From Hanleya hanleyi (taxonomy: Eukaryota; Mollusca; Polyplacophora; Lepidopleurida; Hanleyidae): a stretch of 64,000 nucleotides of DNA. The first letter of the stretch is position 1, and the number at the start of each line of letters is the position of its first letter. The stretch spans positions 94,067 through 158,066 of the forward strand of contig JAVTVY010036970.1 in the NCBI GenBank assembly GCA_036873755.1. Reading direction: 5' to 3'. The position numbers were made by a program, and so were the translations under genes. Shown here piece by piece: positions 45,598 through 57,353 of this stretch. Under the pieces are notes generated by a model. The model saw only the letters and a list, made by a program, of their open reading frames with translations. It did not search any database and had not been told where the DNA came from.

Positions 45598-48030
45598 TCT
45601 TATGATACCTGGACAGCTGACTGGTTCCTATAGATGGATAATACCTGGACAGCTGACTGGTTCCTATAGATGGATAATGCCTGGACAGCTGACTGGTTCC
45701 TATAGATTGACGAAGCCAGCATAGCTTGCTGGTTCCTGTAGATCGATGATGTCTGGACAGCTGGCTGGTTCTTTTTGATGGCTAATGCCCGAACAGCTGA
45801 CTAATCCCTGTAATTGATGATGCCTGGATAGCTGGCTGGTAACTATAGACCGGAGATACCTGGAAAGCTGGATGGTTTCTATAGATGAATGATGCCCGAA
45901 CAGCTGGCTGGTTCGTTTAGATGGATGGATGATGCCTGGAAAGCTAGCTGGTTCCTGTAGATCAATGATGCCTGTACATCAGGCTGGTTTATATAGATGC
46001 AGCTGGCTGGTTCCTATAGATGGATGATGCCTCCACAGCTGGCTGGTTCCTAATCACGGATGATGCCTGGACAGCTGGCTCGTTCCTGCAAATCGATGAT
46101 GCCTGGACAACTTGCTGGTTTCTAATAATGGATGATGCCTTGACAGCTGGCCGGTTCTTGTAGATCGATGATGTATGGACAGCTGACTGGTTCTTTTAGA
46201 TGGATAATGCCTGAACAGCTGGCTGATCCCTGTAGATTGATGATGGCTTGATAGCTGGTTGGTTACCATAGACCGGTGATACCTGGACAGCTGGCTGGCT
46301 CCTATAGATCAATCATACCTGGACAACTGGCTGGTTTTTTTTGGATGAATGATGCCTGGACATCCGGCTAGTTCCTATAGATCAGTCATACCTGGACAAC
46401 TGGCTGGTTCTTTCCGATTCATATGGTTGCTTTTTAGTCACCAGACATTGTCAATTTTTCTCACCTCATGCATATTGCTCCGATTTTAGATGCCTGGACA
46501 GCTGGCTGGTTCCTATAATGATGGATGATGCCTGGACAGCTGGCTGGTTCCTATAGACGGATGATTCCTGAACAGCTGGCTGGTTCCAAAATTGATGGAT
46601 GATGATTGGACAGCTGGATGGTTCCTATAGATCGATGATGCCTGGACAATTGACCAGTTCCTAGATCGGGAATGCCTGGACAGCTGACTGGTTCCTATTG
46701 ATGGATGATGCCTGGACAGCTGGATGGTCCTATAGATCGATGATGCCTGGACAGATGGCGGGTTCCTATTGTTGGATGATGCCTCCAAATTGGGCTGGTT
46801 CTCATAGAATGATGATGCCTGGACATCTGACTGGTTCTTTTAAACGGATGATGCCTGGGCAGCTGCCTGGTTCCTATTGATGGACGATGGTTGGACAGCA
46901 GGCTGGTTCATACAGATGGACGATGCCTGGACAATTGACCGGTTCCTGTAGATCAATGATGCCTGGACAGCTGGCTGATTTCTATAAATCGATGATACCT
47001 GGACAATTGACCGGTTCCTGTAGATCGATGATGCCTGGACAATTGACCTGTTTCTATAGATCGATAATGCCTGGACAGCTGTCTGGTTCCTACTGATGGA
47101 TGATACCTGGTCAGCTTGCTGGTCTTATAGATCAATGCTGCTTGGACAGCTGGCTGGTTCCTATTGATGGATGATGCCGCCAAAGCTGGCTGGTTCCTAT
47201 ATATTGAGGATGCCTGGACAGCCGGCTAGTTCCTATCGATCGATGATACATGGACAGCTGGCTGGTTCTTTTAGATGGATGATGCCTGGACAGCTGGCTG
47301 GTTCCTAATGATGGATGATGGCTGGACAGCAGTCTGGTTTATATAGATCGATGATGCCTGAACACCTGGCTAGTTCCTAATGATGGATGATGCCTGGACA
47401 GCTGGCTGGTTCCTACAGATGGATGATACTTACAAGGCTGGCTGGTTCTTTTATATGTCTGGACAGCTTGATGGATCCTATAGATCGGAGATGCCTGGAC
47501 AGCTGGATGGTTCCTATAGATGGCTGATTCCTGGACAATTGACCGGTTCATATAGATCGATGATGCCTGGACAGCTGGCTGGTTCCTATATATTGATAAT
47601 GCCTGGACAGCTGGCTGGTTCCTATAGATGGATGATGCCTGGACAGCTGGCTGGTTCCTGTAGATGGATGGATGATGCTCGGACAGCTGGCTGGTTCCTG
47701 TAGATTGATGACGCCTTTACAGCTGGCTGGTTCCTGTAGATGGCTGGATGATGCTCGGACAGCTGGCTGGTTCCTATTGATGGATGATGCCTGGACAGCT
47801 GACTGGTTCCTATAGATGGATGATGCCTGGACAGCTGGCTGGTTCTTTTAGATGGATGATGCCTGGACAGCTGACTGGGTCCTATCGATGGATGATGGTT
47901 GAACAGCTGGCTGGTTTCTATAGATGGGTGATGCCAGGACAGCTGACTGGTTCTTTTAGATTGATAATGCCTGGACAGCTGGCAGGTTGTTATTGATCCA
48001 TGATGCCCGGACAGCTGCCTGGGTCATATA
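45598..48030 (+). repeat. 36-bp minisatellite (gcctggacagctggctggtt)
   Basis: About 65 units, consensus gatgcctggacagctggctg then gttcctatagatggat, with a 100-bp non-repeat interruption near 46410-46490. Twelve-residue periodic frames (MPGQLAGSYRWM) result. A stray unit (gagctgactggttctttcag) lies 1.15 kb downstream at 49182. Confidence 0.95.
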
Positions 48031-48034
48031 GATT

Positions 48035-48255
48035 GATCCCCGTCTGCTTCCTCATCTAAGTGACTCGATGAAGTACATATTGAGTAGTCTAGTGTCTTAT
48101 GTCTCCGATTTGCGTCCTTGTTGCCTTGATGAAAAACTACATATTGAGTGGTCCAGTGTCTCATTTCTGCGGTCTGCCTCCTCATCTTAATGACTTGATG
48201 AAAAAGTACACATGGAGTGGTCCAGTATCTCAGATCTCTGGTCTGCTTCCTCGCC
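48035..48255 (-). repeat. Three units of a 65-70 bp tandem repeat
   Basis: Three copies of a unit containing gtctgc(t/c)tcctcatct, gatgaa(g/aa)tacatattgag and tggtc(c/t)agtgtct. No coding role apparent. Confidence 0.75.
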
Positions 48256-50439
48256 TTCAGCGTTATTAGATACAAATATTCGAGAACGACGATGTGATAG
48301 CCATATCAAATAATCTTTTGGTAAATGTTGAACTAAGTGAACGCCAGTTGGAGAAAAACGGTCCAAACGGGGAATTATTCGTTGCAAGTAAGTTCTTATT
48401 CAGAACGAATACCCGTGAGACAAGGCGCCGACCAAGCGCTTCATTCTCTGCCAGATCCAAGTCACATCTGCAATCACATTGATTAGTATAGCGGGCAACC
48501 CCCCCCTGCGGATGCTCATGCGAAACCATGACGTTGTTTCCGGTCAAAACCACGTCAGTCGTAGTCCACACCATGAGCGCATGAAGACCCTCCACGACCC
48601 AGCGGAACTCGGGATGGCCCTAGATGACCCAAATGCGCCCCTTAAACTACCCTCTTTTGTTACCACTCTCCAAATCACGACGAAAGGTTGTGGTGGATAA
48701 ATTTTTGCGGGTTGTGACGGTGGTGACGTGATCACCTGCTTTCCGGTGTGAGGTCACTACCGGTGCAAGGTTCGAGTACATGACTGGTGGGTGAATGTTA
48801 AAAATGGATTTCGAAAAAAGTGGATTCAAGTCAGGTAAAACAAACTTTACATCCAGCTCAGTCACCTGTATATTGGTCAACCATTCTCCATATGGATCGT
48901 ACACGTGACTGGCGGGTGGATACAAAACTAGGATTCCAGAAAAAAAGGTACAAAATGGACTCAATGGTCAATAGCTCCCCTTTGAGATAGCCCATTTGTT
49001 TGTCCGTTTTTGAATTCTTCCATCTCTGTTTTGGAATGTCTGATTTATTTGGATTGATACTGTGGTTCCGTGAATGTGCCATCCAACTGTATGTAAAATT
49101 TTGTGCTGTATTTTGTGGATTTACTGTGCTATGAACGTTGTAAATTTCTTTAGTGACGCTGACATTTTTGTTCAAGATGGAGCTGACTGGTTCTTTCAGA
49201 TGGATGGTGCGTGGTGTCTTGTTCATGCACCTGCTTCATGCCCATTACCATTCATCGTGTCTACATTTGCATCTTAGCCTTTCGTTTTGTGTGCCAACTG
49301 ACCGGTGTTTTTGTATAGCTCGTGCTGTCTATCATGCCGATTAACCGTGACTGTTTAACAAGAACAGTGAGACTGTCAATCAAATACCCTTCTAGATCTA
49401 GATGTGTAACGTTTGTTCTCCACGTATTATTCTAAAACTGTTTTATTCTAAAACTGAGTTTTGGTCAGTGACATGTTTATGGTGGAATTGTCCCCATTCG
49501 CTGCCCGTCGATTCGCTGTAGAGCTCCAGTGTATGACAGCTTCCATTAACGATGAAGATGTGGATTGTTTTAGTGTGTTTGGTAAGGTGTTCAGGGTCTA
49601 GCGAGTGAGAACACCGTTGTTCGAGTTTATTAAAGGGAGATGTGCACAATGTGTTTTTGTTAGCAGATCCGGGTCAGGTGGACGCTATGCCGTCTTGAAC
49701 GGGATCAGATAAGTGCAAAGTGCTGATTGTTGTTTCCGGTTGTGCGACGGTATGTATTCAATGTCATTCATTTGGACATCCGCGCCGTCTTTGCGAAACC
49801 ATATTCTGTCGGAGATGTCAGGTTTGACATCACCCGTGGAGATGTGTAACAATCTTGTGGAGCAGATGAAGGTTGATCCTGATACCTCTTAGAGAGGTGA
49901 GCGGACTCTGACTGACCAGTGAGAAATATGTTGAAAGTATGGCAAAAGACTGTCTTGGACCCTCCCGAAGCGATATAGATGGTATGTTCCTCACCAGAAG
50001 AAATCGATGTCAGGGACCCAGTCCATTTAGTGGATTGGCCTAGAGATCTTTTGAAGACTCCTCAGTAGTAGGTTCTACCCAATCTGATTATCATTGACCC
50101 CGGTTTGCACTCAAGTTTGTGGCGGATTTGTGGCCGGTGCCCTCAGCCAATCAGAAGCGAGTATTTTGCCCCGGTGCATTATGGGACATATCCAAGATGG
50201 CGGCGTCTGTCTTCTGGTTCAAGATGGTGATCAAGGCATGTCCTGACTTGTTCTGGGTTGTACAGTTCTGCCATGCGGAGGATGGGTACTAGGATTTCGC
50301 TCACGTCCTAGTAATAAACATAATCTATAGGTGTTGTACCATGTTAATAGGATCAGTCTAGCATCCGTGCCACCCTAGAGTCGAGCGTTTGTTGTTCAGT
50401 ATATCTCCGCAAAAAGTAAACAAACAAAATGGCGGCTCC
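48256..50439. other. Region without a recognised gene; one exon-like stretch
   Basis: At 48277-48389 a frame (DDVIAISNNLLVNVELSERQ and on) reads well and ends at a good donor (aagtaagt), but an in-frame stop lies just upstream and no partner exon was found. The rest shows no named feature. aagatggcggcg at 50194 and aaaatggcggc at 50426 are YY1-like motifs with only short frames after them. Confidence 0.3.
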
Positions 50440-50900
50440 GCTTTGGTGTGGGGACGCCCTTTCGACATCACGGCGTCGATGGTGCTGCCCTCTAGCGGCA
50501 GGGTGGGTGCATGTAAAAATTTCTCCGGAAAAAAAAGCGGAATACGGACTTTACCCCTAAAATAGGGGAAACACCTATCAAACGGGCTAATATCGGTACC
50601 CGGGCTTATCGGGGCCGGCCTATCAAGTCAATGGGGTGGGTGTATGTAAAATTAGGATTTTTTCCCGAAACTATAAAAAAAAGCGGAATACGGACTTTAC
50701 CCCTAAAATAGGAGAAAACCCCTATCAACCCTAGCCAAAAGGGCTAATATCGGTCCCCGGGCGTATTGGGGCTTGCCTATCAATAGAGTTATCTCCCCCT
50801 AGTTCCAGGGTGGGTGTATGTAAAAATTTTCCTGAAAAAAATACAGAATACGGACTTTATCCTAAATTACGGGAAAATGTCTATATGGGGTATGGGGGGT
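50440..50900 (+). repeat. Three tandem units, 140-175 bp (agcggaatacggactttacc)
   Basis: Units begin gggtgggtg(c/t)atgtaaaa at about 50501, 50634 and 50809 and share the block gaatacggactttacccctaaaatagg. Divergence is moderate. Non-coding. Confidence 0.8.
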
Positions 50901-50914
50901 ATAGGACCATCCTG

Positions 50915-51620
50915 GGAAACCTACTTCTATACATTTGCGGTATGGTTGTTTGGATTTATTTTCTTAGTCTCGTCATTTAGAACACGATAGGAAGTGTCCC
51001 GGAGCGAATCGGTGAAATTTTTGAAAAAAGTCACCGAGACCCATATAGACCCATATAATCCTATACTGGCGCACTGGCCAATGTTGAACCTAATGGAAAA
51101 CTTACTTCTATACATTTGCGGTAGGGTTGTTTGGATTTATTTTCTTAGTCTCGACATTTAGAACATGATAGGAAGTGTCGCGGCGCGAATCGATGAAATT
51201 TTTGGAAAAGTACCATATAGGCGTATAGCCTAGGCTGGCTATATGGGGGTATAGCACCAATGTTGAACCTAATGGGAAACTTACTTCTATACATTTGCGG
51301 TAGGGTTGTTTGGATTTATTTTCTTAGTCTCGTCATTTCGAACATGATAGGAAGTGTCCCGGAGCGAATCGGTGAAATTTTTGAAAAAAGTCACCGAGAC
51401 CCATATAGGCCTATAGCCTAGGCTGGCTATATGGGGGGAGGGGTCCAATGTTGAACCTAATGGGAAACTTACTTCTATACATTTGCGGTAGGGTTGTTTG
51501 GGTTTATTTTCTTAGTCTCGTCATTTAGAACACGATGGGAAGTGTCCCGGAGCGAAACGGTGAAATTTTTGGAAAAAGTCACCGAGGCTTGGGTAGGTCC
51601 ATAGGCCTATATACTGCATG
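50915..51620 (+). repeat. Four tandem units of about 182 bp (acttctatacatttgcggta)
   Basis: The word acttctatacatttgcggta occurs at about 50922, 51108, 51287 and 51469. Each unit continues through tgtttggatttattttctta, a gatgggaagtgtcc-like block and gtgaaatttttg. Spacing is 179-186 bp. Non-coding. Confidence 0.9.
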
Positions 51621-51845
51621 ACTATGGGCTATAGCCCCATACGGGGTGGACGTTTTGGGGTCTAGGTGAGCCCCTAATGAACCGATGATGTCGTATGAGG
51701 TCTTATTTTGAAGCTCTCATGCAGGAGCATCCGACTGGACTAGTGAGTTGTTTATTTTCAATACTCTGCGCATGCGCAGCCTGGCCGTAGTATAGAAAAC
51801 AGGCATCTTGGGTGCTATGTAGGGGTGTGTTTGGGGTAGAGAGGG

Positions 51846-53242
51846 ACCGCAATGGGTTCGAATGGGTCGTGTGAGGTATCCATGTGAAGCTTGTGTGGGG
51901 TAGAGTCAGAATGGTGTGTTTTTAAGTGCAAGTCGCGTTAATCTGCGCATGCGCGGTTGGTTGTAGTAAGTCAAGTGGACATTTTGGGGCAGTGAAGGAA
52001 GGTGTTTGGGATAGAGAGGGACCATCCTTGGTCCGAATGCGTCGTGTGAGGTGTCATTTTGTTGCTCTCGGGGTGTACATTCCGATATGAGGGATGTCCG
52101 CGTCATCTGTGACGTCATTGATGACGTCATCGGTACGAGTAGTAGCGAAAGTGGACATTTTGGGGTGCGTGGGGGTGAGTTTGGTGTAGAGAGGGACTAT
52201 CCTTAGTCCGAATGCGTCGTGTGAGGTGTCATTTTGTAGCTCACGAGGCGTACATTCCGATTTAAGGGATGTCCGCGTCATCTGTGACGTCATCAGTACG
52301 AGTAGTAGCGAAAGTGGACATTTTGGGGCAGTGAAGGAAAGTATTTGGAGTAGAGATGGGCTATTCACCGTTCGAATGCGTCCTGGAAGGTGTCATCTTG
52401 TAGTTCTCGGGGTGTACATTCCGATTTGAGGGATGTTCCCGTCATCTGTGACGTCATCGGTGACGTCAACGGTACGAGTAGTAGCGAAAGTGGACATTTT
52501 GGGGCAGTGAAGGATGTTGTTTGGTGTAGAGAGGGACCATCCTTGGTCTGATTGCGTCATGGGAGGTGTCATGTTGTAGCTCTCGGGGTATTGATCCCTA
52601 TTTGAGGGATATCCACAGCATCTGTGACGTCATTAGTGACGTCATCAGTACGAGTAGTAGCGAAAGTGGGCATTTTGGGGAAGTGAAGGAAGGTATTTGG
52701 TGTAGAAATGCACCATCCTTGGTCCAGATGGGTCGTGGGAGGTGTCAAAGTGAAGCTTTTGTGGGGTAGAGTCAGAATGGTGTGTTTTTTTGTTGCAAGT
52801 CGCGTCAATCTGCGCATGCGCAGTTGGGTGTAGTAAGTAAAGTGGGCATTTTGGTGCAGTGCAGGAAGGTATTTGGTGTAGAGATGGACCAATATTGGTT
52901 CGAATGCGTCATGGGAGGAGCCATTTTGTAGCCCTCGGGGTGTACATACCCATTTGAGGGATGTCCGCGTCATCTGTGACGTCATTGGTGACGTCATCAG
53001 TACGAGTAGTAGCGAAAGTGGGCATTTTGGGGCAGTGAAGGAAGGTATTTGTTGTAGAGAGGGACCATCCTTGGTCCCAATGCGTCGTGTGGGGTGTCAT
53101 CTTGTAGTTCTCGGGGTGTACATTCCGATTTGAGGGATGTTCCCGTCATCTGTGACGTCATCGGTGACGTCATCGGTACGAGTAGTAGCGAAAGTGGGTA
53201 TTTTTGGGGCAGTGAATGATGGATTAGTAGTATAAAAGCGCA
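51846..53242 (+). repeat. CRE-bearing satellite, copy 1 (units of about 176 bp)
   Basis: Seven units, marked by a gtcgtgtgaggtgtcattttg-type word at about 52039, 52216, 52379, 52556, 52733, 52907 and 53083. Most units hold two CRE octamers TGACGTCA 12 bp apart; I count 11 in this copy. Two variant sections instead hold the palindrome tgcgcatgcgc (NRF1-like, 51956 and 52811). The array ends gtagTATAAAAGcgca, where the DIRS element is inserted. It is near-identical to 62419-63803. Confidence 0.95.
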
Positions 53243-53260
53243 ATTTGCTTCCTAAATCGT

Positions 53261-53441
53261 AAACCTGCTTTAATTTCAATGCCTTAATCTCCATTAAGCT
53301 GCACATTCAAACGTAGAAAACGGAAGTAAAACTAAAAGTTAACTACCCTAGGAGAGAGTTATCCGCCCCTAGGAGAGCTCTCACTCTTCCCAACGTGGTT
53401 ACTATATAAGCCAGAGCTATCCCATTCTCGTCCTCTTTCTC
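53261..53441 (+). repeat. DIRS left inverted terminal repeat with TATA box
   Basis: 181 bp matching 59321-59501 in reverse complement with few mismatches. Eighteen element-specific bases precede it. Near its inner edge, actatataagccagagc supplies a TATA box about 175 bp ahead of the gag start codon, so it probably carries the promoter. Confidence 0.95.
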
Positions 53442-53578
53442 CTGTTTGCTCTCGAGCAGTGCACATCTAGGGAAGTGTTTAGATTCAATTTTCAACGTTG
53501 GTTGTTGTTGTTTCGCTGGTATATCCTTTATCAAGTGTGTCTTTTGTTTGTTATTCGGAACTTCCTTATTGTATTATT

Positions 53579-55117
53579 ATGTCTGAGGTTCCGACTTCTA
53601 TTCCTTGTCGTACGTGCGGGCAGTTTTTGTCTCCATTGGACGCCCACACGGCTTGTTTTTCTTGTAAAGAATTGTGTTATCGAGCGTCCACGTGCGCGGA
53701 ATGTGTGTTATGGGACGCGACGACTTGGAGGAATTATGCCCAAGCTCGTCGTGCTTATCTTTTACATGCTTGTGATGACCCGTCTATTTCAGAGGTCGAC
53801 AGACGGGTTTTAGAAATTTCTTTGGTCAATGATATGAAATGTAATGAGGATCTTGACCGAGTGGGTCAAGATCCAGTTTCTCCCGCGTCGGTTTATATTC
53901 CGCCAAGCGGGACTATTCTACACGAAGATAATTCTAGGTTGCTAGACAGTTTGACCCGTACCGGAGCTTCATTGTCTAGGGTCGATCCTAAACCCGTTCC
54001 TTTGTCCGGTTTAACAAAGACCAGGTCGGTCTTGGCTGGGCATTCCATTGTCTCCTTCAGACAAAAGAATTCTTTGCCTCATGTTATTTCGCCTTTGCCT
54101 ATCGGTTTACCACATGTTTCTTCTAGAAAGAAGAAAGCAAATAAACGTCGTCGTGTGTCAGTTTCTCCATTACGGGTTAAGTCTAAATATAGTTTTTCTA
54201 ATTCCGTTTCTCATTCTATGGAGGCTCGTTCGGACCTACCGTTGAGTGTTCAAGTTGCAAACTTACGAGCTCCGGTTTCCGCGATTGTTGATTCTTCACA
54301 TCGTCGTTCACATACTGCTACACGACGCACACGTACACAATACCGTTCACGTTCCCGTTCACCGGTTCGGAATTTGTTTTCTTCACGACGCTCGGTTTCA
54401 CCATCTTATCGTTTGTTGTCACCTGTACGTGGTTCTATTTCGCCGGTTCGACGTTCTCGTTCTCCGGTTCGTAGTTCTCGTCCACCGGTTCATTTTGATA
54501 CTAGTTTACGGCTTTCTCGTTCTCCGGTACGCCGTTCTCGTATTTTGACTGGTTATTCTCCTGATCCTACACACCGTTTGCCTCGGGTTTCGGCTCCTTC
54601 TTATCAAGATTACGATGTTCCTCATTCGCGGACGCCATTTCTTGATCATTCGGTGGATCACGGGTTATCATCTTCTCATCGACGTCGTAGTACTCGTTCA
54701 CCTTCACCGGTCTCATCGAGTTCGTCGGATGATTCTTCGTCCTCTCTGGAAAGTTCGGCTGATTCTTCAAAGTTGCATTATTCGCTTAGAATGCAGGCGC
54801 TTTTAGCGTTGGTTCCGGATATGCCCACCTCCTCCAAGGATGTTCCATCTAAGATTAAATGTCGGACTGCGGCGGATTCTGCATTCGCGTCTTCGGCTCC
54901 TGTAACGCCGCTTACTTGCGCGCCGTCTCCAGCTTGGGTGGGTATTTTAGAGGAGTTTGATCGTCAACTAGAGGATGACAATAAATTCAAGAAGCCTCGT
55001 TTTCGAGTTAACCATGCCCTTCATGATAACGTATTGCCCGACAAACCGCCCAAACGTGATCGTGATTTATCTCAGATTTCTAAGTCATCTAAGTCAACCC
55101 CGCTTGAGATACATTGA
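53579..55117 (+). CDS. DIRS ORF1, gag-like protein with zinc motif and RS domain
   Basis: ATG at 53579 gives 512 residues. An earlier ATG at 53498 is possible, but MSEV at 53579 lies nearest to the domain. N-terminal cysteines (CRTC, CFSC, CAEC with an intervening His) form a putative zinc-binding motif usual at this place in DIRS-family ORF1. The middle (about 250-380) is an arginine/serine domain with repeated SPVR and RSRSRSPVR words, like SR splicing proteins. A Ser-rich acidic patch (SSSSSDDSSSSLESSADSS) follows. Gag-like ORF1 products coat element RNA; an RS domain could mediate RNA or splicing-factor contacts, which is inference. The frame is intact. Its TGA is in the same frame as the downstream pol start. 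Confidence 0.8.
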   Translation: MSEVPTSIPCRTCGQFLSPLDAHTACFSCKELCYRASTCAECVLWDATTWRNYAQARRAYLLHACDDPSISEVDRRVLEISLVNDMKCNEDLDRVGQDPVSPASVYIPPSGTILHEDNSRLLDSLTRTGASLSRVDPKPVPLSGLTKTRSVLAGHSIVSFRQKNSLPHVISPLPIGLPHVSSRKKKANKRRRVSVSPLRVKSKYSFSNSVSHSMEARSDLPLSVQVANLRAPVSAIVDSSHRRSHTATRRTRTQYRSRSRSPVRNLFSSRRSVSPSYRLLSPVRGSISPVRRSRSPVRSSRPPVHFDTSLRLSRSPVRRSRILTGYSPDPTHRLPRVSAPSYQDYDVPHSRTPFLDHSVDHGLSSSHRRRSTRSPSPVSSSSSDDSSSSLESSADSSKLHYSLRMQALLALVPDMPTSSKDVPSKIKCRTAADSAFASSAPVTPLTCAPSPAWVGILEEFDRQLEDDNKFKKPRFRVNHALHDNVLPDKPPKRDRDLSQISKSSKSTPLEIH

Positions 55118-55123
55118 AACGTT

Positions 55124-57353
55124 TTGGTCGTAGGTCCTCTACTACTCAACAAGATGGGGGCGCTCGGGGAAATTTTCGTGGCATCGACAAACCTCCACGA
55201 GGCCGGGGTCGCCGTACCTTTCGTGGGAAACCTTCCAAGCGGGGTGGTCATTCCAACAAATGACTATCAGGTTTCCGTGTCCGATCAAGCCGAAGTTTTT
55301 CATCCACCTGCTTTCCGGTCATTCAGTCATCATGTCGTGGGCGGCCGTCTTCTATACTTCGTCGAAAATTGGCGTCTCATCACGGACGACGCCTGGATTT
55401 TAAGAGTTTTGGAGAAAGGCTTCCTGTTCAGTTTTCATTCCTTTCCCAAACTCATCGCTTGGCCACGCCCATCCCGCCTGCCAGTTTCCGCAGGTCACTT
55501 GCAGACTCTTCTGTCATCGGTCACCACGCTCATCGACAAGGGAGCTGTCAGGGAGTTACCTCGGACAGAGGTCAGTTTAGGTTTTTACAGCCACGTATTT
55601 CTGGTACCCAAGAAAGACTCGCTCCAGATGCGGATGGTGATCGACCTAAAAGTGTTAAACAAGTTTCATCTCATCACCCCTCCTCATTTCATCGATTCGG
55701 GCCCGCATACATCATCGGGATTGGCTGGCCTCAGTCGATCTGCAGGACGCGTATCTTCATATCCCAATTCATCCACGTCATCGTCGTTATCTCCGCTTCG
55801 TTATCAACGAACGTCGCTTCGAATGGCAGGTCCTCCCCTTCGGGGTCAACATCGCCCCTTGGTTGTTTACCCGGATTACCTCTCCTGTCATGGCATTTCT
55901 ACACCTGCGAGGTATTCAAATAGAGGTCGACGACATCCTCCTATGGGCGGCGGACGAGTCCCGTCTCAACGCGCAAGTCCAGTTCACGCTTCTGGTGTTA
56001 CGTCATCTAGGATTCGTCCCTCATCCTCTCAAGTCAGAGTTAGTCCCGGCTCGGGTTCGCCGATACATCGGCGCAGTATTCGATACTTATCATCAACTGG
56101 TTTACCCTCCGGAGGATCGTTGGGACAAAATTCAGCTGTTGATCCGAAAGTTTTTGTCATCAACGTCACGGACACGTCAACAGTGGCAAAGTTTGGTAGG
56201 TTTGCTCACTTCCACACAGGACCTAACTCATTACGGCCGACTACAGGTGCGTCCTCTACAGTATCATCTGTATCCTTACCTTCAGACACCTTCCATCAAT
56301 CCAGCGGTGCCGGTATTGACGTCTCTACATCCATATCTGGTCTGGTGGCAGTCCCGGCACAACGTCATGCAGGGCGTTCCATTCCGCTTTCCGACCCCGA
56401 GTCATCATCTGTACTCCGATGCGTCCGAGACCGGTTGGGGAGCCCATCTGGACGAATTGGTGGTATCCGGCAGATGGTCAACGTTGGATGCCAGTCTTCA
56501 CATCAACCTTCTGGAGATGAAGGCAGTCATCCTAGCGGTTCAACATTGGAGTCAACGTCTCATGAACTCGTCTCTCCTCATAGCGACGGACAATTCCACG
56601 GTCATTGCGCACATCAACAAGTTGGGTACCACCCGATCGCTACCAATGTTTCGTCTAGTATGGGATCTGTACGAGTGGGCTCTCATTCATCATTGTCATC
56701 TCCACGCCCGCCATGTTCCGGGTCGGCTCAATGTCTTAGCGGACAGCTTATCTCGTCCGGACACCGTTCTTCAGACCGAGTGGCAACTTCATCCGGAGGT
56801 GTTCCAGCAGATCTCCACCATCTGGGAGTCCCCACTGATCGATCTGTTTGCTACGAGGAACAACGCCCAGTTGACCCTGTTCGTCAGTCCGATTCTGGAT
56901 CCTCAAGCCTTCGCCATCGACGCCCTGTCAATCAACTGGGACAACTTCCTAGCTTATGCCTACCCACCGATGGCCCTAATTCTGGAAGTGCTTCAAAAGA
57001 TTTCTTGTCACGACTGCATCATCCTGCTCGTAGTGCCGTGGTGGCCTCGTCGCCAGTGGTTTCCGGTTCTGATCCCGCTTCTCACTGCTCCGCCTCGTTG
57101 TCTACCAGTTTGGCCCAGTCTGTTACGACAACCGCACGGGATTCTTCATCACAACCCGCGGTGGCTCAACCTACACGTTTGCAGACTATCCAGAATGCAC
57201 TCGCAGTCCAAGGGTTTTCAGCAGAGGTTGCGCGAACGATGGTCGCAGCCAATCGATCTTCCACATCGCAGCTCTATCAGGCGAAATGGGCCTATTTCGT
57301 CTCCTGGTGCCGAGAACATGATGCCGATCCCGACTCTGCCTCTGTTTCCCTAG
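55124..57353 (+). pseudogene. DIRS reverse transcriptase/RNase H, frame-broken
   Basis: The N-terminal part (55124-55690; first ATG 55154) is in one frame: FSHHVVGGRLLYFVENWRL, ending at a PKKDSLQMRMVIDLKVLNKF stretch. From about 55691 the reverse-transcriptase reading continues in another frame (DWLASVDLQDAYLHIPIHP, then RRFEWQVLPFGVNIAPW), to a stop at 57351. A small deletion near 55690 explains the shift. The catalytic YxDD box reads IEVDD, two residues short and without its tyrosine. The RNase H domain (about 56406-56760) keeps its acidic residues (YSDAS, LLEMKAV, ATDNSTV, LADSLSR). A DIRS connector with DLFAT and W-rich motifs follows. The element could not copy itself with this enzyme. 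Confidence 0.85.

Noticed and set aside
48277..48389. Coding exon (DDVIAISNNLL... frame with a good donor)
   Set aside because: An in-frame stop lies just upstream, the acceptor is weak and no partner exon was found.
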